Made by a program: the position numbers and the translations under genes
Source of the DNA: Pseudomonas yangonensis
GTDB taxonomy: Bacteria; Pseudomonadota; Gammaproteobacteria; Pseudomonadales; Pseudomonadaceae
NCBI RefSeq assembly: GCF_009932725.1
Contig: NZ_BLJU01000016.1
Location: 62,001 to 126,000 of the forward strand
Direction of reading: 5' to 3'
DNA: 64,000 nt
Notes under the pieces: generated by a model
The model's input: only the letters and a program-made list of their open reading frames with translations
Database searches by the model: none
What the model was told of the DNA's origin: nothing
Part shown: positions 25,661 through 35,374 of the stretch, piece by piece
Layout of the letters: every line of letters begins with the position of its first letter
How positions within the stretch are numbered: the stretch's first letter is position 1

Positions 25661-26998
25661 ATGCTTAAAGAGATTCAAACCCTTAACGACTACCCCTACA
25701 ACGCCATCGTTCACCTGGAGGTGAGCTTCCCCGACGGACTCATTTATCGGGGCACTGGCGCTTTGGTAGGTCGCAACGATGTTCTGACTGCCACCCACAT
25801 GCTTTACAACCCGGACTACGGCGGCTGGGCCACTGGCATCGACTTCTATTTCGGCGCTGACTATAACGCCCGCGAAGATCGTTACGAGTCCGGCACACTG
25901 CTCAACCAGGGTAACTATCGCTGGGAGGCCAATGCCTGGCCTAGCGGCGTATACCAGGACAATGACAATCAGGGAATGACCCTGAGCGAAGTGCAAAGCG
26001 ATGTCGCCCTGATCGGCCTGGATATACCCGTTGGGGATGATCGGGGCTGGTTCGCCCTGTCCCCAGGCTACGACCAACCGCAGTGGGCATACCAGATCGG
26101 CTACCCCGAGGGCAGTACCGGCATGATGCTGGGCCAGGCCTGGATCAACAAGGAAAGCGGCTACGAGGTGTATTCCGGCTATTACCGCCAGGGCACCGAC
26201 ATCATGGGCAAAGGCAGCTCCGGCGGCCCGCTGTTCGTGTATGAAAATGGTGTGCCAACGATCATCGGTGTCAAATCCGCCGGTACCGACACCAGCAGCT
26301 TCTGGGCTGATATCGGCCTGCACTACCATGAGTTGACGCAACTCATCGCAGGCAATGACGGCATGCTGCCGCCGCGCTATGCGCTGAGCACCGATGGCGA
26401 CGATATATTCTTCGCTACCAACGCGGCGGACGCGTTCGACGGCGGCGCCGGCCGCGATACGGTGATCTACAAAGGCTACCATGGCGACTTCCAGTTCAAC
26501 CTGGGGGCCGATTACACCCAGATCATCAGCCGTAGCGATCCGGCAGACGTCGACACGCTGATCAGCATCGAGCGCGCCGCTTTCTGGGATGGCACCATGG
26601 CACTGGACGTTGGCGCCGGCGAGACTGCAGGCAGCGCCTATCGGCTGTATCAGGCGGCGTTCGACCGCACCCCTGACACCGCCGGGCTAAGCTACTGGAT
26701 CAGCGCGATGGACAAGGGCATGTCACTTGGCGAGGTGGCCAGCTACTTCACCAAAAGTCCCGAGTTCATAGGTATTTACGGCAGTGCTCCGAGTAACGAG
26801 CAACTGCTCACCGGGTACTACAACAACGTGCTCGACCGTGATCCGGATGCCAGCGGCAAAGCCTATTGGCTGGAGAAAATGCAGCAAGGGCTGCCCAACA
26901 GCGAAGTGTTGGCCTATTTCTCCGAGAGCCCCGAAAACCAGATCAAGCTGCAAGGCGTTCTGGACAATGGCATTTGGCTCGAAGGTCAGTACGTCTGA
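25661..26998 (+). CDS. Trypsin-like (V8-type) secreted serine protease with RTX-like and DUF4214-like C-terminus
   Basis: About 445 residues from the ATG at 25661 (upstream ATGs at 25634 and 25574 are alternatives with poorer context). There is no N-terminal signal peptide. The catalytic triad is visible: His46 in LTATHML, Asp114 in SDVALI and Ser187 in GKGSSGGPL. Around residue 260 one RTX-like nonapeptide (GGAGRDTVI) follows TDGDDIFF. From about 327 to 430 there are two copies of the DUF4214-like motif: AFDRTPDTAGLSYW and VLDRDPDASGKAYW. Absence of a signal peptide plus RTX/DUF4214 ending suggests export by the type I system in this window. Possible targets are the co-encoded surface proteins (maturation or turnover), which is inference. 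Confidence 0.85.
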   Translation: MLKEIQTLNDYPYNAIVHLEVSFPDGLIYRGTGALVGRNDVLTATHMLYNPDYGGWATGIDFYFGADYNAREDRYESGTLLNQGNYRWEANAWPSGVYQDNDNQGMTLSEVQSDVALIGLDIPVGDDRGWFALSPGYDQPQWAYQIGYPEGSTGMMLGQAWINKESGYEVYSGYYRQGTDIMGKGSSGGPLFVYENGVPTIIGVKSAGTDTSSFWADIGLHYHELTQLIAGNDGMLPPRYALSTDGDDIFFATNAADAFDGGAGRDTVIYKGYHGDFQFNLGADYTQIISRSDPADVDTLISIERAAFWDGTMALDVGAGETAGSAYRLYQAAFDRTPDTAGLSYWISAMDKGMSLGEVASYFTKSPEFIGIYGSAPSNEQLLTGYYNNVLDRDPDASGKAYWLEKMQQGLPNSEVLAYFSESPENQIKLQGVLDNGIWLEGQYV

Positions 26999-27021
26999 CG
27001 CTGCCGAGCCATTTCGTGGCC

Positions 27022-27051
27022 GGCGTGAGTGTGCTGACGTACACTCACGCC
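27022..27051. other. Perfect 11-bp hairpin between protease and GT4 genes
   Basis: GGCGTGAGTGT pairs with ACACTCACGCC across an 8-base loop in the 91-bp gap. No T-run follows. It may reduce read-through or protect the 3' end of the protease message. Confidence 0.5.
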
Positions 27052-27089
27052 CCCCGCGGCTCAGCCAACCGGTCAGGTACACGTCCTCC

Positions 27090-28247
27090 ATGAAGTTGCT
27101 GCTTAATACCGAGTCACTCAAGCCACCGATCACCGGCATCGGCACTTATACCCTCAACCTGCTGCAAGCTTTCGCGCGTGACGCTGCGCTTGAAGTAGAG
27201 TGCTTTTCCGGCAGCCGCTTCCAAACTCCGCAACAGGCTCTCCTTGCCGCTACAGCACCAATACCCGCCACCGGCAGTCATTCCGGTGGAATGGTCGGTC
27301 GTCTGCTGCGCAACTCAATGCTCGCCTACAGAGCGAGGGAAGTGCTGCGCAATGGCTTGCTCCAGCTCAATGCCCGGCGCCTGGGCGGCCATGTCTATCA
27401 CGAACCCAACTTCATCCTGAAACGCCACCGTGGCCCGTGTGTGGCGACCATTCATGATCTGTCGTTCATTCGTTATCCGCAGCACCACCCTGCCAAGCGT
27501 GTCGCCTGGCTGAGCAGCCAGTTGCCCGCCACGCTGGCACGCGCCGATGCGCTGATCACCGACTCCGAGTACGTACGCCGCGAGCTGCTCGAACACTACC
27601 GAGTCGCCCCGGAAAAAGTACGGACCATCCACCTTGGCGCTGCGTCTCACTACCAGCCGCGTAGCGCCGAGGCTACCCGGGAAACGCTGCAGCGTCTTGG
27701 CCTCGAGCACGGCCGCTATCTGCTGTTCGTCGGCACCCTGGAACCACGCAAGGGCGTCGATACGCTTCTCGATGCCTGGCAGGCACTGCCTGGCGAAGTT
27801 CAGCGTGAGTATCCACTGGTACTGGCTGGTGCATCTGGCTGGAAGAACATCGAACTGCACAGACAAATCGAACGACTGGTTGCAAAAAATGGCCTGCGTC
27901 ACCTCAATTTCGTACCGGCCGCCGAACTGCCGCTGCTCTATGCTGGCGCCGCCCTGTTCCTCTACCCGTCCCGCTACGAAGGTTTTGGTCTTCCTGTGCT
28001 GGAGGCCATGCAAAGTGGCGTGCCGGTGATCTGCACCGCCGATACCTCGATGGCGGAAATTACCGGTGACAGCGCGCTGCTGGTCAACGCTGGCGACAGC
28101 GCTACCTTGCGCGAACTGCTTCTGCAGACACTCAGCGACGAGCCATTGCGCCAGCGCCTGGCAAGCGAAGGCCTGAAACGTGCGCAGGTCTTCTCCTGGC
28201 AGCGTTGTGCTGAGCAGACGCTAGGGGTTTATCAATCAGTGTCCTGA
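27090..28247 (+). CDS. Glycosyltransferase family 4
   Basis: A 385-residue GT-B enzyme. The N-terminus MKLLLNTESLKPPITGIGTY has the G-I-G-x-Y acceptor-side loop, and the C-terminal half has FVGTLEPRKGVDTLL, then PSRYEGFGLPVLEAM with the E-x7-E motif. This subgroup includes WbpY-type and other D-mannose/D-rhamnose transferases that use GDP-sugars; donor identity here is inferred from the PMI-GMP and Gmd genes. ATG 27090 was taken as start because the upstream part of the longer frame overlaps the protease gene. It lies in the plus-strand block with the protease, APS kinase and sulfotransferase. Confidence 0.88.
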   Translation: MKLLLNTESLKPPITGIGTYTLNLLQAFARDAALEVECFSGSRFQTPQQALLAATAPIPATGSHSGGMVGRLLRNSMLAYRAREVLRNGLLQLNARRLGGHVYHEPNFILKRHRGPCVATIHDLSFIRYPQHHPAKRVAWLSSQLPATLARADALITDSEYVRRELLEHYRVAPEKVRTIHLGAASHYQPRSAEATRETLQRLGLEHGRYLLFVGTLEPRKGVDTLLDAWQALPGEVQREYPLVLAGASGWKNIELHRQIERLVAKNGLRHLNFVPAAELPLLYAGAALFLYPSRYEGFGLPVLEAMQSGVPVICTADTSMAEITGDSALLVNAGDSATLRELLLQTLSDEPLRQRLASEGLKRAQVFSWQRCAEQTLGVYQSVS

Positions 28248-28278
28248 GTATGAAGCGGTATGAATAAGGGGAGAGGGT

Positions 28279-28306
28279 AATATTTTTCGGTTTTACGATA
28301 AATATT
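28279..28306. promoter_or_regulatory. AT-rich inverted repeat upstream of APS kinase
   Basis: AATATTT (28279-28285) and AAATATT (28300-28306) form a 7-bp inverted repeat in an unusually AT-rich 147-bp gap. It could be part of a promoter or operator for the APS kinase-sulfotransferase-surface protein genes. The evidence is composition and symmetry only. Confidence 0.3.
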
Positions 28307-28394
28307 GCGATTTGCCATCAAAGCTGGATACTTCGCTGATTCCTCCCCAATCAAGCGCACAACAACAATACGGCGCTTTCCCGGAGCTTCTTCC

Positions 28395-28910
28395 ATGGCT
28401 CAACCAAAAGCTGCGACCTGGTGGCTAACCGGTTTGCCGAGTGCAGGTAAAAGTACCCTCGCCCAGGCTCTGGCAGCGGCCTTGCGTGAGCGTGGAGAAG
28501 CCGCTTGCATTATCGACGGGGATGAATTACGCGCAGGACTTTGTAATGACCTTGGCTTTGACGTCTCTAGCCGCGCGGAAAACGTGCGCCGCGCCGCACA
28601 TATGGCGCGCTTGCTCAATGCCAACGCTATCCATGCTGTCGTCGCCATGGTGTCCCCGTCCTCGCATGCTCGCGAAGCAGCCTACGCAATCATAGGGCTT
28701 GAATGCTGCAAGGAAATCCACATCAGCACCCCGCTGTCAGTGTGCGAAGCGCGTGACACCAAAGGGCTGTACGCCCGCGCTAGAAACGACCACACCATGC
28801 AAATGACAGGCGTGCAGGCGGCTTATGAAATGCCGTTGACGCCTGCGCTGCGCATCGACACCAGTCAGATCGAACTTAACGTGGCCGTGCAGCAGATGCT
28901 CACGGCTTGA
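28395..28910 (+). CDS. cysC: Adenylylsulfate (APS) kinase
   Basis: A 171-residue P-loop kinase that phosphorylates APS to PAPS. The Walker A is GLPSAGKST, followed by IIDGDELRAGLCNDLGF, RAENVRRAAHMARL, MVSPSSHARE and ISTPLSVCEARDTKGLYARAR, all in the usual CysC order. It is somewhat shorter than typical CysC (about 200 residues). As a stand-alone gene 30 bp before a sulfotransferase, it most likely supplies PAPS for that transferase rather than for general sulfate assimilation. ATG 28395 was chosen, since upstream codons in the frame are not CysC-like. Confidence 0.9.
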   Translation: MAQPKAATWWLTGLPSAGKSTLAQALAAALRERGEAACIIDGDELRAGLCNDLGFDVSSRAENVRRAAHMARLLNANAIHAVVAMVSPSSHAREAAYAIIGLECCKEIHISTPLSVCEARDTKGLYARARNDHTMQMTGVQAAYEMPLTPALRIDTSQIELNVAVQQMLTA

Positions 28911-28940
28911 CCGTTCAACCTTGCGACGTGCACCCCAACT

Positions 28941-29774
28941 ATGAAGCCAACACCGCGCTACCACTTCATCTCTGGCCTGCCTCGCTCGGGCAGCACGCTG
29001 CTTTCGGCATTGTTACGGCAGAACCCGCGTTTTCACGCGGGTATGAGCAGCCCGGTAGGTGCGCTGGTGTCTGCCAATATCAAACTCATGAGCAGCGGAA
29101 GCGAAGTTGCGCTGATGGTCGATGCACAACAGCGCCGCAGGATACTCGCAGGGATTTTCGACTCTTATCATGGCGATCGTGCGCAAGACGTGGTGTTTGA
29201 TACCAACCGCATGTGGTGCGCCAAGATGCCTTTCGTGGCCGATATGTTTCCTCAGGCCAAGGTGATCGCTTGCGTACGCGACGTACCATGGATCATGGAC
29301 AGCATCGAGCGCCTGCTGCAGAAGAATCCGTTCGAGAATACCAAGCTGTTCTCCAGCGAATCCGAGCGAATGACCGTATACAGTCGCATGGCCGCGCTGG
29401 CGCGGCATGACCGTCTCATAGGCTTTCCCTGGGCGGCCTTGAAAGAGGCTTATTACGGTCCTCACGCGAGCAATCTCTTGCTGGTGGACTATGATCTATT
29501 GGCTCGTGCGCCGGCGCAGGTCTTGCGTCTGGTTTATCAGTTCATCGAAGAGCCCTGGTTCGACGGGCACGACTTCGAGAACGTGGAGTTCGATGCCCCA
29601 GAGTTCGACGAGGCGCTGGGCATTTCAGGCCTGCACCGCATCCGCCCGAAAGTGGCCTTCGAGGAGCGCGCTACCGTTCTGCCACCCGACATTTTCGAGA
29701 AGTACCGAGACATGGCTTTCTGGCGTAATGACACACGCGGCCAGGCCAGAGTCATCAAACCCAATACGAACTGA
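28941..29774 (+). CDS. PAPS-dependent sulfotransferase
   Basis: A 277-residue cytosolic sulfotransferase. The 5'-phosphosulfate-binding loop GLPRSGSTLLSALL is near residues 12-25, followed by the aromatic- and Arg-rich segments WCAKMPF and ACVRDVPWIMDSIERLL (a 3'-phosphate-binding-like R-D-P/V-W-I motif). The family moves sulfate from PAPS to sugars or to protein tyrosines; sugar-type enzymes are more common in bacteria. It directly follows APS kinase and is 16 bp before the large FG-GAP/Ig-like protein gene. Candidate acceptors are the polysaccharide made here or the surface proteins. Confidence 0.82.
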   Translation: MKPTPRYHFISGLPRSGSTLLSALLRQNPRFHAGMSSPVGALVSANIKLMSSGSEVALMVDAQQRRRILAGIFDSYHGDRAQDVVFDTNRMWCAKMPFVADMFPQAKVIACVRDVPWIMDSIERLLQKNPFENTKLFSSESERMTVYSRMAALARHDRLIGFPWAALKEAYYGPHASNLLLVDYDLLARAPAQVLRLVYQFIEEPWFDGHDFENVEFDAPEFDEALGISGLHRIRPKVAFEERATVLPPDIFEKYRDMAFWRNDTRGQARVIKPNTN

Positions 29775-29790
29775 GTAAGGGACTACAGGA

Positions 29791-32700
29791 ATGGCTCTCT
29801 CTTTCATCCCCGGACAGATGCTCTGGTATTTCTCGAACAACAGCGACAACTCCAATGCCAGTACAGCCCAGTTCGCTGACTTCGATGGTGATGGCGATCT
29901 CGATATCTATATCGGCGTAGAAAGGGCCGCAGGTAGTCAGGGCAGCCAGATCTGGAAAAATGATGGTGCCGGCAACTTCACTTTGCACCAGACCTTTCCT
30001 GCCGCACGTGTTGTCCAGTCGTGGCTGGTCAATATCGACAACGATCCTGAGTTGGAGTTGATCACTCGGTCATACGACTCACCTCTGCAGATATGGCAAA
30101 ACAACGGTAATGGCACGTTTACAGCTGGTGCGACCATTGGCAGCAATGTAAGGACCGCTGACATTGGTGATCTGGATAACGATGGCGATCTGGATATATT
30201 CGTCGGAAATTTTCAGGGCAACTACGCCGTATACAAGAACAATGGCTCCGGTGCGTTCACACTGGCGTCCAGCCCGGCCAAGGTCAGTGATCCGCTTTCA
30301 TTGACGCTGGTGGATCTGGACAAGGACGGCGATCAGGACGTCGTGGCCGTTGAAGAGAACTCCATCCGAATTCTGCGCAACGATGGCAGCGGTGGCTTCA
30401 CCCAGCTCAGCAGCTTTGGTGATGTCTATGGTGGTGTTGCCCGCGCAGCGGACCTGACCGGCGATGGCTACGCCGACGCCATGGTGAGCGGTATGAACGG
30501 CCCGCCAGCCAATCTCATCCTGTTCGAGAACAACGGCAGCGGCACGATCGGCACTCAACTGCAGATATTCGACTACTCCGAAGCGCCGGGCGCATTCGCC
30601 GATATCGATGGCGATGGTTACCTTGATGGTCTGGGCCAGAAGCTCATGATCAACAACGGTTCCGGCGTGCTTGTGGATTCGGGCTTCACCTTCCAGGATG
30701 GCGCCTTCACCTACTACGGCGCTCCGGTGAATGGCAGAATCCTCGCGGCCGGGGATGTCGATGGCGACGGCGACCTGGACTTGGCAGTAGCGTTCTACTC
30801 GATGGACTGGGCTACATACACCTACTCCGCCGCAGTCAAGATATTCATCAACAACTCGACGCCCCCAACCAACGCCGACGGCACCCTGACTCCGGCCCCC
30901 GCTGTCACCGAACCTGTCGGCCTGCCTGCATCCGCCGACACGGCGGGCGAGGCGGTGAATGTCTTCGACTTCACCCTGACCGATGGTGGCGGTGGTGACA
31001 ACGTCGCCCTGGGTGTCAGCAGCCTGGTGCTCCATACCTCGGGCACAGGCGACTTCAGCAAGGTAATCTGGCGCCTGAACGGCGATGATGCCAACAATGT
31101 CATCGGCACCTACAGCGCAGCGACCAATACCATCACCTTTGCCGGGCTGAACATCTCGGTTAACGATGGCAGCGCTGAAACCTACACCATCAACGCCTAC
31201 TACAACGACACGACCGGTCTGGTCGGGGGGCAGACCTACGTCTTGTCCATCGACGGCGATACGGACGTCACCACCACGGCTGGCACGCGCATGCAGACGG
31301 GGCAGGCGGCGGTAACCAACGGCGGCGGGACCGAAGTCATCGTCAATATGGCGCCCACTGCCACCAACCTCACCCAGACCGTCACCTACACCGAAGACAC
31401 GCCCTCTGTGGCACTTGGCGATATCGTCATTACCGACACCGATATCGGCGACACACTGACCTTGAGCAACGTCGCTGCAGGCAGCCTGAGCACTGGCACC
31501 TTCGGTGACGCGACCTCCACCTATAACGCCGGTACTGGTGTCTGGACGGTGGTCGGCTCGGTGAGCGACGTCAATGCCGCACTGGCAGCGGTAGCTTTCG
31601 CACCTGCGGCCAACTGGGACCAGGACATCACCATCACCACCCGTGTACGCGATGCCATGGGCAGCGGGCCTGCCGATGGCGCGATCACGCTCGACGTCAC
31701 CCCCGTGAACGATGCGCCTACCGATATCGCGCTATCGGCTGTCACGGTGAGCCACTCCGGCGGCATCAACGCGAGCGTTGGTAGCCTATCCACCACCGAT
31801 GTCGACACTGGCCAGACGCACACCTACGCATTGGTCAGCGGCATGGGCGACACCCACAACGCTTTGTTCTCCATCCAGGGTGGCATGCTGCGCGCCAACG
31901 ACGCGGCAGCCCTTGCCCCAGGTGCGTACAGCGTACGCATTGCAACCAACGACGGCAGCGCCACCTTCGAGAAAAGCTTCACCATCACCGCAACGGATGA
32001 CGTTGCCCCCACCGTTACCGCGATCAACCGTGATGGCGCTGCCCTGACGAATGCCACCAGCCTGGCTTATACCATCACCTTCAGTGAGGCAGTGACGGGC
32101 GTAGACGTCTCCGACTTCACCCTGAGCGCGACCGGTACGGCAGCCGGCACCATTGCCGGCATCAATGGCTCCGGCAATACCTACAACCTCATAGTGGACG
32201 GCGTGAGCGGCGAGGGAACCTTGAGGCTGGACCTCAACAACTCGGGAACCGGGGTCGGCGATGTCAATGGCAACCTCATCGTAGGCGGCTTCACCGCCGG
32301 GCAGAGCTACTTCGTCGATACCACACCGCCAAGCGCCACGATTGTCGTATCTAGCTCCACGCTTCTGGCCGGTCAAACCAGCTTGGTGACCATCACCTTC
32401 AACGAAGCGGTAACGGGCCTTACAGTCGATGACCTGACAGTGCCCAACGGCTCCCTGAGCACCCCCAGTTCCTCTGATGGCGGTGTTACCTGGACCACCA
32501 CCCTGACCCCCACGGCCAGCATCACCGACCCCGCCAACCTGATCACCCTCGACAACTCGGGTGTTACCGACCTTGCAGGTAATGCAGGTACAGGCGTCAG
32601 TACGTCGAACAACTACGCCATTGATACCGCTCGGCCGAGCGCCACCATCGCGGTGGTCGACGACGCATTGAAAGTTGGCGAAACCACTGAAGTCATCATC

Positions 32701-35370
32701 ACCTTCAGCGAAGCCGTGCTGGGTTTCACCTTGGGTGACCTGACAGTGGCCAACGGTACCTTGAGTGCACTCACCACCAGCGACAACATGACCTGGACGG
32801 CAAACCTGACCCCCAACGGCGGGGTCTCAGATTTCACCAACCTGATCACTCTCGACCTGACGGGAGTACAAAACCTCTCCGGCAACGCAGGTATAGGCAG
32901 CGTCGACTCCAACAATTACTCCATCGACACACTGGCGCCGACGGTCGGCTCCGTCAGTGTGCCGGCCAATGGCACCTATGGCATAGGTGCGGACCTCACC
33001 TTCACCGTTAACTTCAGTGAAGCGATCAACGTGGGCGGCGCGCCACGCATCGCGTTGCTGATCGGTGCCGATACGTACTATGCGAATTACGTCTCCGGCT
33101 CGGGCACATCGGCGCTGCAGTTCAGCGCTACTATCCAGCCAGGCTGGCTCGATGCGAATGGCATCACCGTCAGCTCGCTTTCCCTTAACGGCGGCACACT
33201 GGCTGATCTGAGCGGCAACAACGCAGTGCTCACGCTCAACTCGGTTGGCAGTACCACAGCTGTGCTTGTAGACGGTATAGCGCCCAGCGCGCCGTCGGTG
33301 CCGACACTTCAGCCAGCTTCGGACACCGGCGCCAGCAACAACGACGGTGTCACCCGCGACGCCACCCCGACCCTAACGGGAACTGCCGAATCCGGTGCCA
33401 CGGTCAGCTTGTACATTGGCACCACGCTGCTGGGCAGCACCACGGCCGATGGCGCCGGCAACTGGAGCATCACCAGCTCTGCGCTGGCCGACGGCAGCCA
33501 TGCCCTGACGGCCCAGGCCACCGATGCAGCGGGTAACAAATCGATGGTCAGCAGCCCTCTGCTCATCACCATCGACACGACAGCGCCTGCCTTCGACTCT
33601 GCAGGTAGCACGCCCGTGGATGATGCGACCGGCGTTTCCATCACCAGCGACCTCGTACTGAAGTTCTCCGAGCCGCTGAGCATGGCCGGTAGCGATCTTT
33701 CCCGCGTCTATCTCAAGAGCACGGCTACCGACACATTGGTGCCGGCTACCATCGCCATCAACGCTGACGGCGCGCTGGTCATCAACCCCGCCGACAACCT
33801 GGCGTACGGCAGCAGCTACTACATCACCTGGGACGCAGACGTGCTGCAGGACCTGGCAGGCAATGCCGCCGCCGCTGTGGCCGACAAGACCACCTACAAC
33901 TTTACTGCACAGCCTGCACCGTCCTCGCCTCAGCCAACGCCGACGCCGGGGCCTGACGGCGACAACGTGAGTACCGAAGAAGAAAACGCCGTGCCTGGCC
34001 TGCCGACACCCGACGGTGGCGCGCCGCTGCAGGGCGATGGTAACGGCGACGGCATCCTCGACAGCCAACAGCGCGAGGTTACCTCGCTGATGTTCCGCCA
34101 GACTGGCCAGATCAGCACCGATCCCTTGGCGCTGCAAACACCGCTCACCCTGGTGGCCAACAGCCTCGCCGGCCAGATCAGCCCCGACGGCAGTGCCCAG
34201 ATCACCTACCTCGAGCAACTGGATGCGCCTGCCATCCTGCCGGGTGGCCTGAGTGCGCCCCTGGGTTTGCTGGCGTTCGCCACCAAGGTGGGCATCCCGG
34301 GCTCCGTTGAAACCTTCAGCCTGTTCGTCGACGCCAGCCTCGGCATCAACGGCTACTTCAAGCAGAACGCCAGCGGCGTATGGGTGAACCTGGCCGACCC
34401 GGCGAACGGCGGCCAGATCGTCACCGAGTACGGCAAGACCCGCCTCGACTTCGTGATTCAGGATGGCGGCGAATTCGATAGCGATGGCAAGGCCGATGGC
34501 ATCATCACCGACCCCGGCATCCTCGGCATCGTTGCCGAAAATGTCGCGTGCCCCCACGACCCGTTCCGTATCGATGCGGACCAGGACCAGATCCCTGATG
34601 CCATCGAGTTGCTCACGGGCACCGACGTCAACCAGAAAGACAACGATGTCTTCGGTAACGCCAGTCAGTGGGTCAACCAATTGTGGCGAGACCTCTATGG
34701 CCGCGAGGGGCACGGTGACAGCCAGGCCACCGAGCTGGCCAGCCAACTCAGCCAGGGCAACATCGGCAAGGTCGAAGTGTTGAGCCAGGTGCTGGGCAGC
34801 AGCGAACTGGATACCCATGCCGCCGCTATCATTCGCCTCTACCACGCCATTCTGGACCGTAGCCCGGAACTTTGCGGTTATGACTACTGGCTGGCTCGCG
34901 CCAACGAAAACGTAGGCCAGGCGCAAATAGGCGAGGCGTTCCTGAACTCCCCCGAATTCATGGCGCAACACGCTGACTTGAGCAACAGCCAGTTCGTCGA
35001 CTTCATCTACCAGAACGTGCTCGGGCGTGCGGCGGATGCCGAGGGTGGTGCCTGGTGGCTGGATAAGATCGACACCGGCGTGGCCTCCCGTGGCGGCATG
35101 CTCTACGGTGTTTCCCAATCCAGCGAATATAAGGCCGCGATGGCTGATGACGTAGCGGTTGACCTGCTCTACCTGGGCTTGCTAAACCGCGCACCGGATG
35201 CCGAGGGCCGCGATTTCTGGCTCCATCACTATGCCGCAATTGGCGATATCACCCAGTTCATGGCGGTGTCGACCGCGACCGCGGAGTACCACGACCGCTT
35301 CCTGCCGGGCGATGGAAATGTGATCGGCATCGTCGGCGTGCCGGCAGTGGTCGACATAGGTCTGGGTTAA
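29791..35370 (+). CDS. Giant FG-GAP / Ig-like / DUF4214-like surface protein
   Basis: An 1859-residue protein with no signal peptide, expected outside the cell. Residues about 30-340 form an FG-GAP/VCBS-type propeller with at least six Ca-binding loops such as DFDGDGDLDIYIG and DLDNDGDLDIFVG. Residues about 525-735 contain a beta-rich and a cadherin-like segment. Residues about 740-1375 hold six Ig-like modules of about 100 residues; PPSATIVV and RPSATIAVV start two close copies, and SbsA-type STPVDDATGVSITSDL starts the last. An acidic linker (GNGDGILD, DADQDQIPD) follows. The C-terminus (about 1619-1850) has three clear DUF4214-like motifs, for instance VLGRAADAEGGAWW. The stop is followed by a long hairpin. 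A type I-secreted adhesin or matrix scaffold is inferred. Confidence 0.9.
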   Translation: MALSFIPGQMLWYFSNNSDNSNASTAQFADFDGDGDLDIYIGVERAAGSQGSQIWKNDGAGNFTLHQTFPAARVVQSWLVNIDNDPELELITRSYDSPLQIWQNNGNGTFTAGATIGSNVRTADIGDLDNDGDLDIFVGNFQGNYAVYKNNGSGAFTLASSPAKVSDPLSLTLVDLDKDGDQDVVAVEENSIRILRNDGSGGFTQLSSFGDVYGGVARAADLTGDGYADAMVSGMNGPPANLILFENNGSGTIGTQLQIFDYSEAPGAFADIDGDGYLDGLGQKLMINNGSGVLVDSGFTFQDGAFTYYGAPVNGRILAAGDVDGDGDLDLAVAFYSMDWATYTYSAAVKIFINNSTPPTNADGTLTPAPAVTEPVGLPASADTAGEAVNVFDFTLTDGGGGDNVALGVSSLVLHTSGTGDFSKVIWRLNGDDANNVIGTYSAATNTITFAGLNISVNDGSAETYTINAYYNDTTGLVGGQTYVLSIDGDTDVTTTAGTRMQTGQAAVTNGGGTEVIVNMAPTATNLTQTVTYTEDTPSVALGDIVITDTDIGDTLTLSNVAAGSLSTGTFGDATSTYNAGTGVWTVVGSVSDVNAALAAVAFAPAANWDQDITITTRVRDAMGSGPADGAITLDVTPVNDAPTDIALSAVTVSHSGGINASVGSLSTTDVDTGQTHTYALVSGMGDTHNALFSIQGGMLRANDAAALAPGAYSVRIATNDGSATFEKSFTITATDDVAPTVTAINRDGAALTNATSLAYTITFSEAVTGVDVSDFTLSATGTAAGTIAGINGSGNTYNLIVDGVSGEGTLRLDLNNSGTGVGDVNGNLIVGGFTAGQSYFVDTTPPSATIVVSSSTLLAGQTSLVTITFNEAVTGLTVDDLTVPNGSLSTPSSSDGGVTWTTTLTPTASITDPANLITLDNSGVTDLAGNAGTGVSTSNNYAIDTARPSATIAVVDDALKVGETTEVIITFSEAVLGFTLGDLTVANGTLSALTTSDNMTWTANLTPNGGVSDFTNLITLDLTGVQNLSGNAGIGSVDSNNYSIDTLAPTVGSVSVPANGTYGIGADLTFTVNFSEAINVGGAPRIALLIGADTYYANYVSGSGTSALQFSATIQPGWLDANGITVSSLSLNGGTLADLSGNNAVLTLNSVGSTTAVLVDGIAPSAPSVPTLQPASDTGASNNDGVTRDATPTLTGTAESGATVSLYIGTTLLGSTTADGAGNWSITSSALADGSHALTAQATDAAGNKSMVSSPLLITIDTTAPAFDSAGSTPVDDATGVSITSDLVLKFSEPLSMAGSDLSRVYLKSTATDTLVPATIAINADGALVINPADNLAYGSSYYITWDADVLQDLAGNAAAAVADKTTYNFTAQPAPSSPQPTPTPGPDGDNVSTEEENAVPGLPTPDGGAPLQGDGNGDGILDSQQREVTSLMFRQTGQISTDPLALQTPLTLVANSLAGQISPDGSAQITYLEQLDAPAILPGGLSAPLGLLAFATKVGIPGSVETFSLFVDASLGINGYFKQNASGVWVNLADPANGGQIVTEYGKTRLDFVIQDGGEFDSDGKADGIITDPGILGIVAENVACPHDPFRIDADQDQIPDAIELLTGTDVNQKDNDVFGNASQWVNQLWRDLYGREGHGDSQATELASQLSQGNIGKVEVLSQVLGSSELDTHAAAIIRLYHAILDRSPELCGYDYWLARANENVGQAQIGEAFLNSPEFMAQHADLSNSQFVDFIYQNVLGRAADAEGGAWWLDKIDTGVASRGGMLYGVSQSSEYKAAMADDVAVDLLYLGLLNRAPDAEGRDFWLHHYAAIGDITQFMAVSTATAEYHDRFLPGDGNVIGIVGVPAVVDIGLG

Positions 35371-35374
35371 GCTG

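Noticed and set aside
26784..27089. N-terminal extension of the GT4 gene into the protease gene
   Set aside because: The stretch is the shifted frame of the protease C-terminus; MKLLLNTES at 27090 fits the family start.
32320..33300. Repeated DNA in the giant gene as a possible CRISPR or tandem DNA repeat
   Set aside because: The repetition is at protein level (Ig-like modules of about 100 residues); the DNA copies are diverged and no short direct-repeat/spacer pattern is present.
33373..35118. 581-residue minus-strand open frame opposite the giant protein
   Set aside because: Antisense shadow; composition follows the reverse of the repeats, with no recognisable fold.
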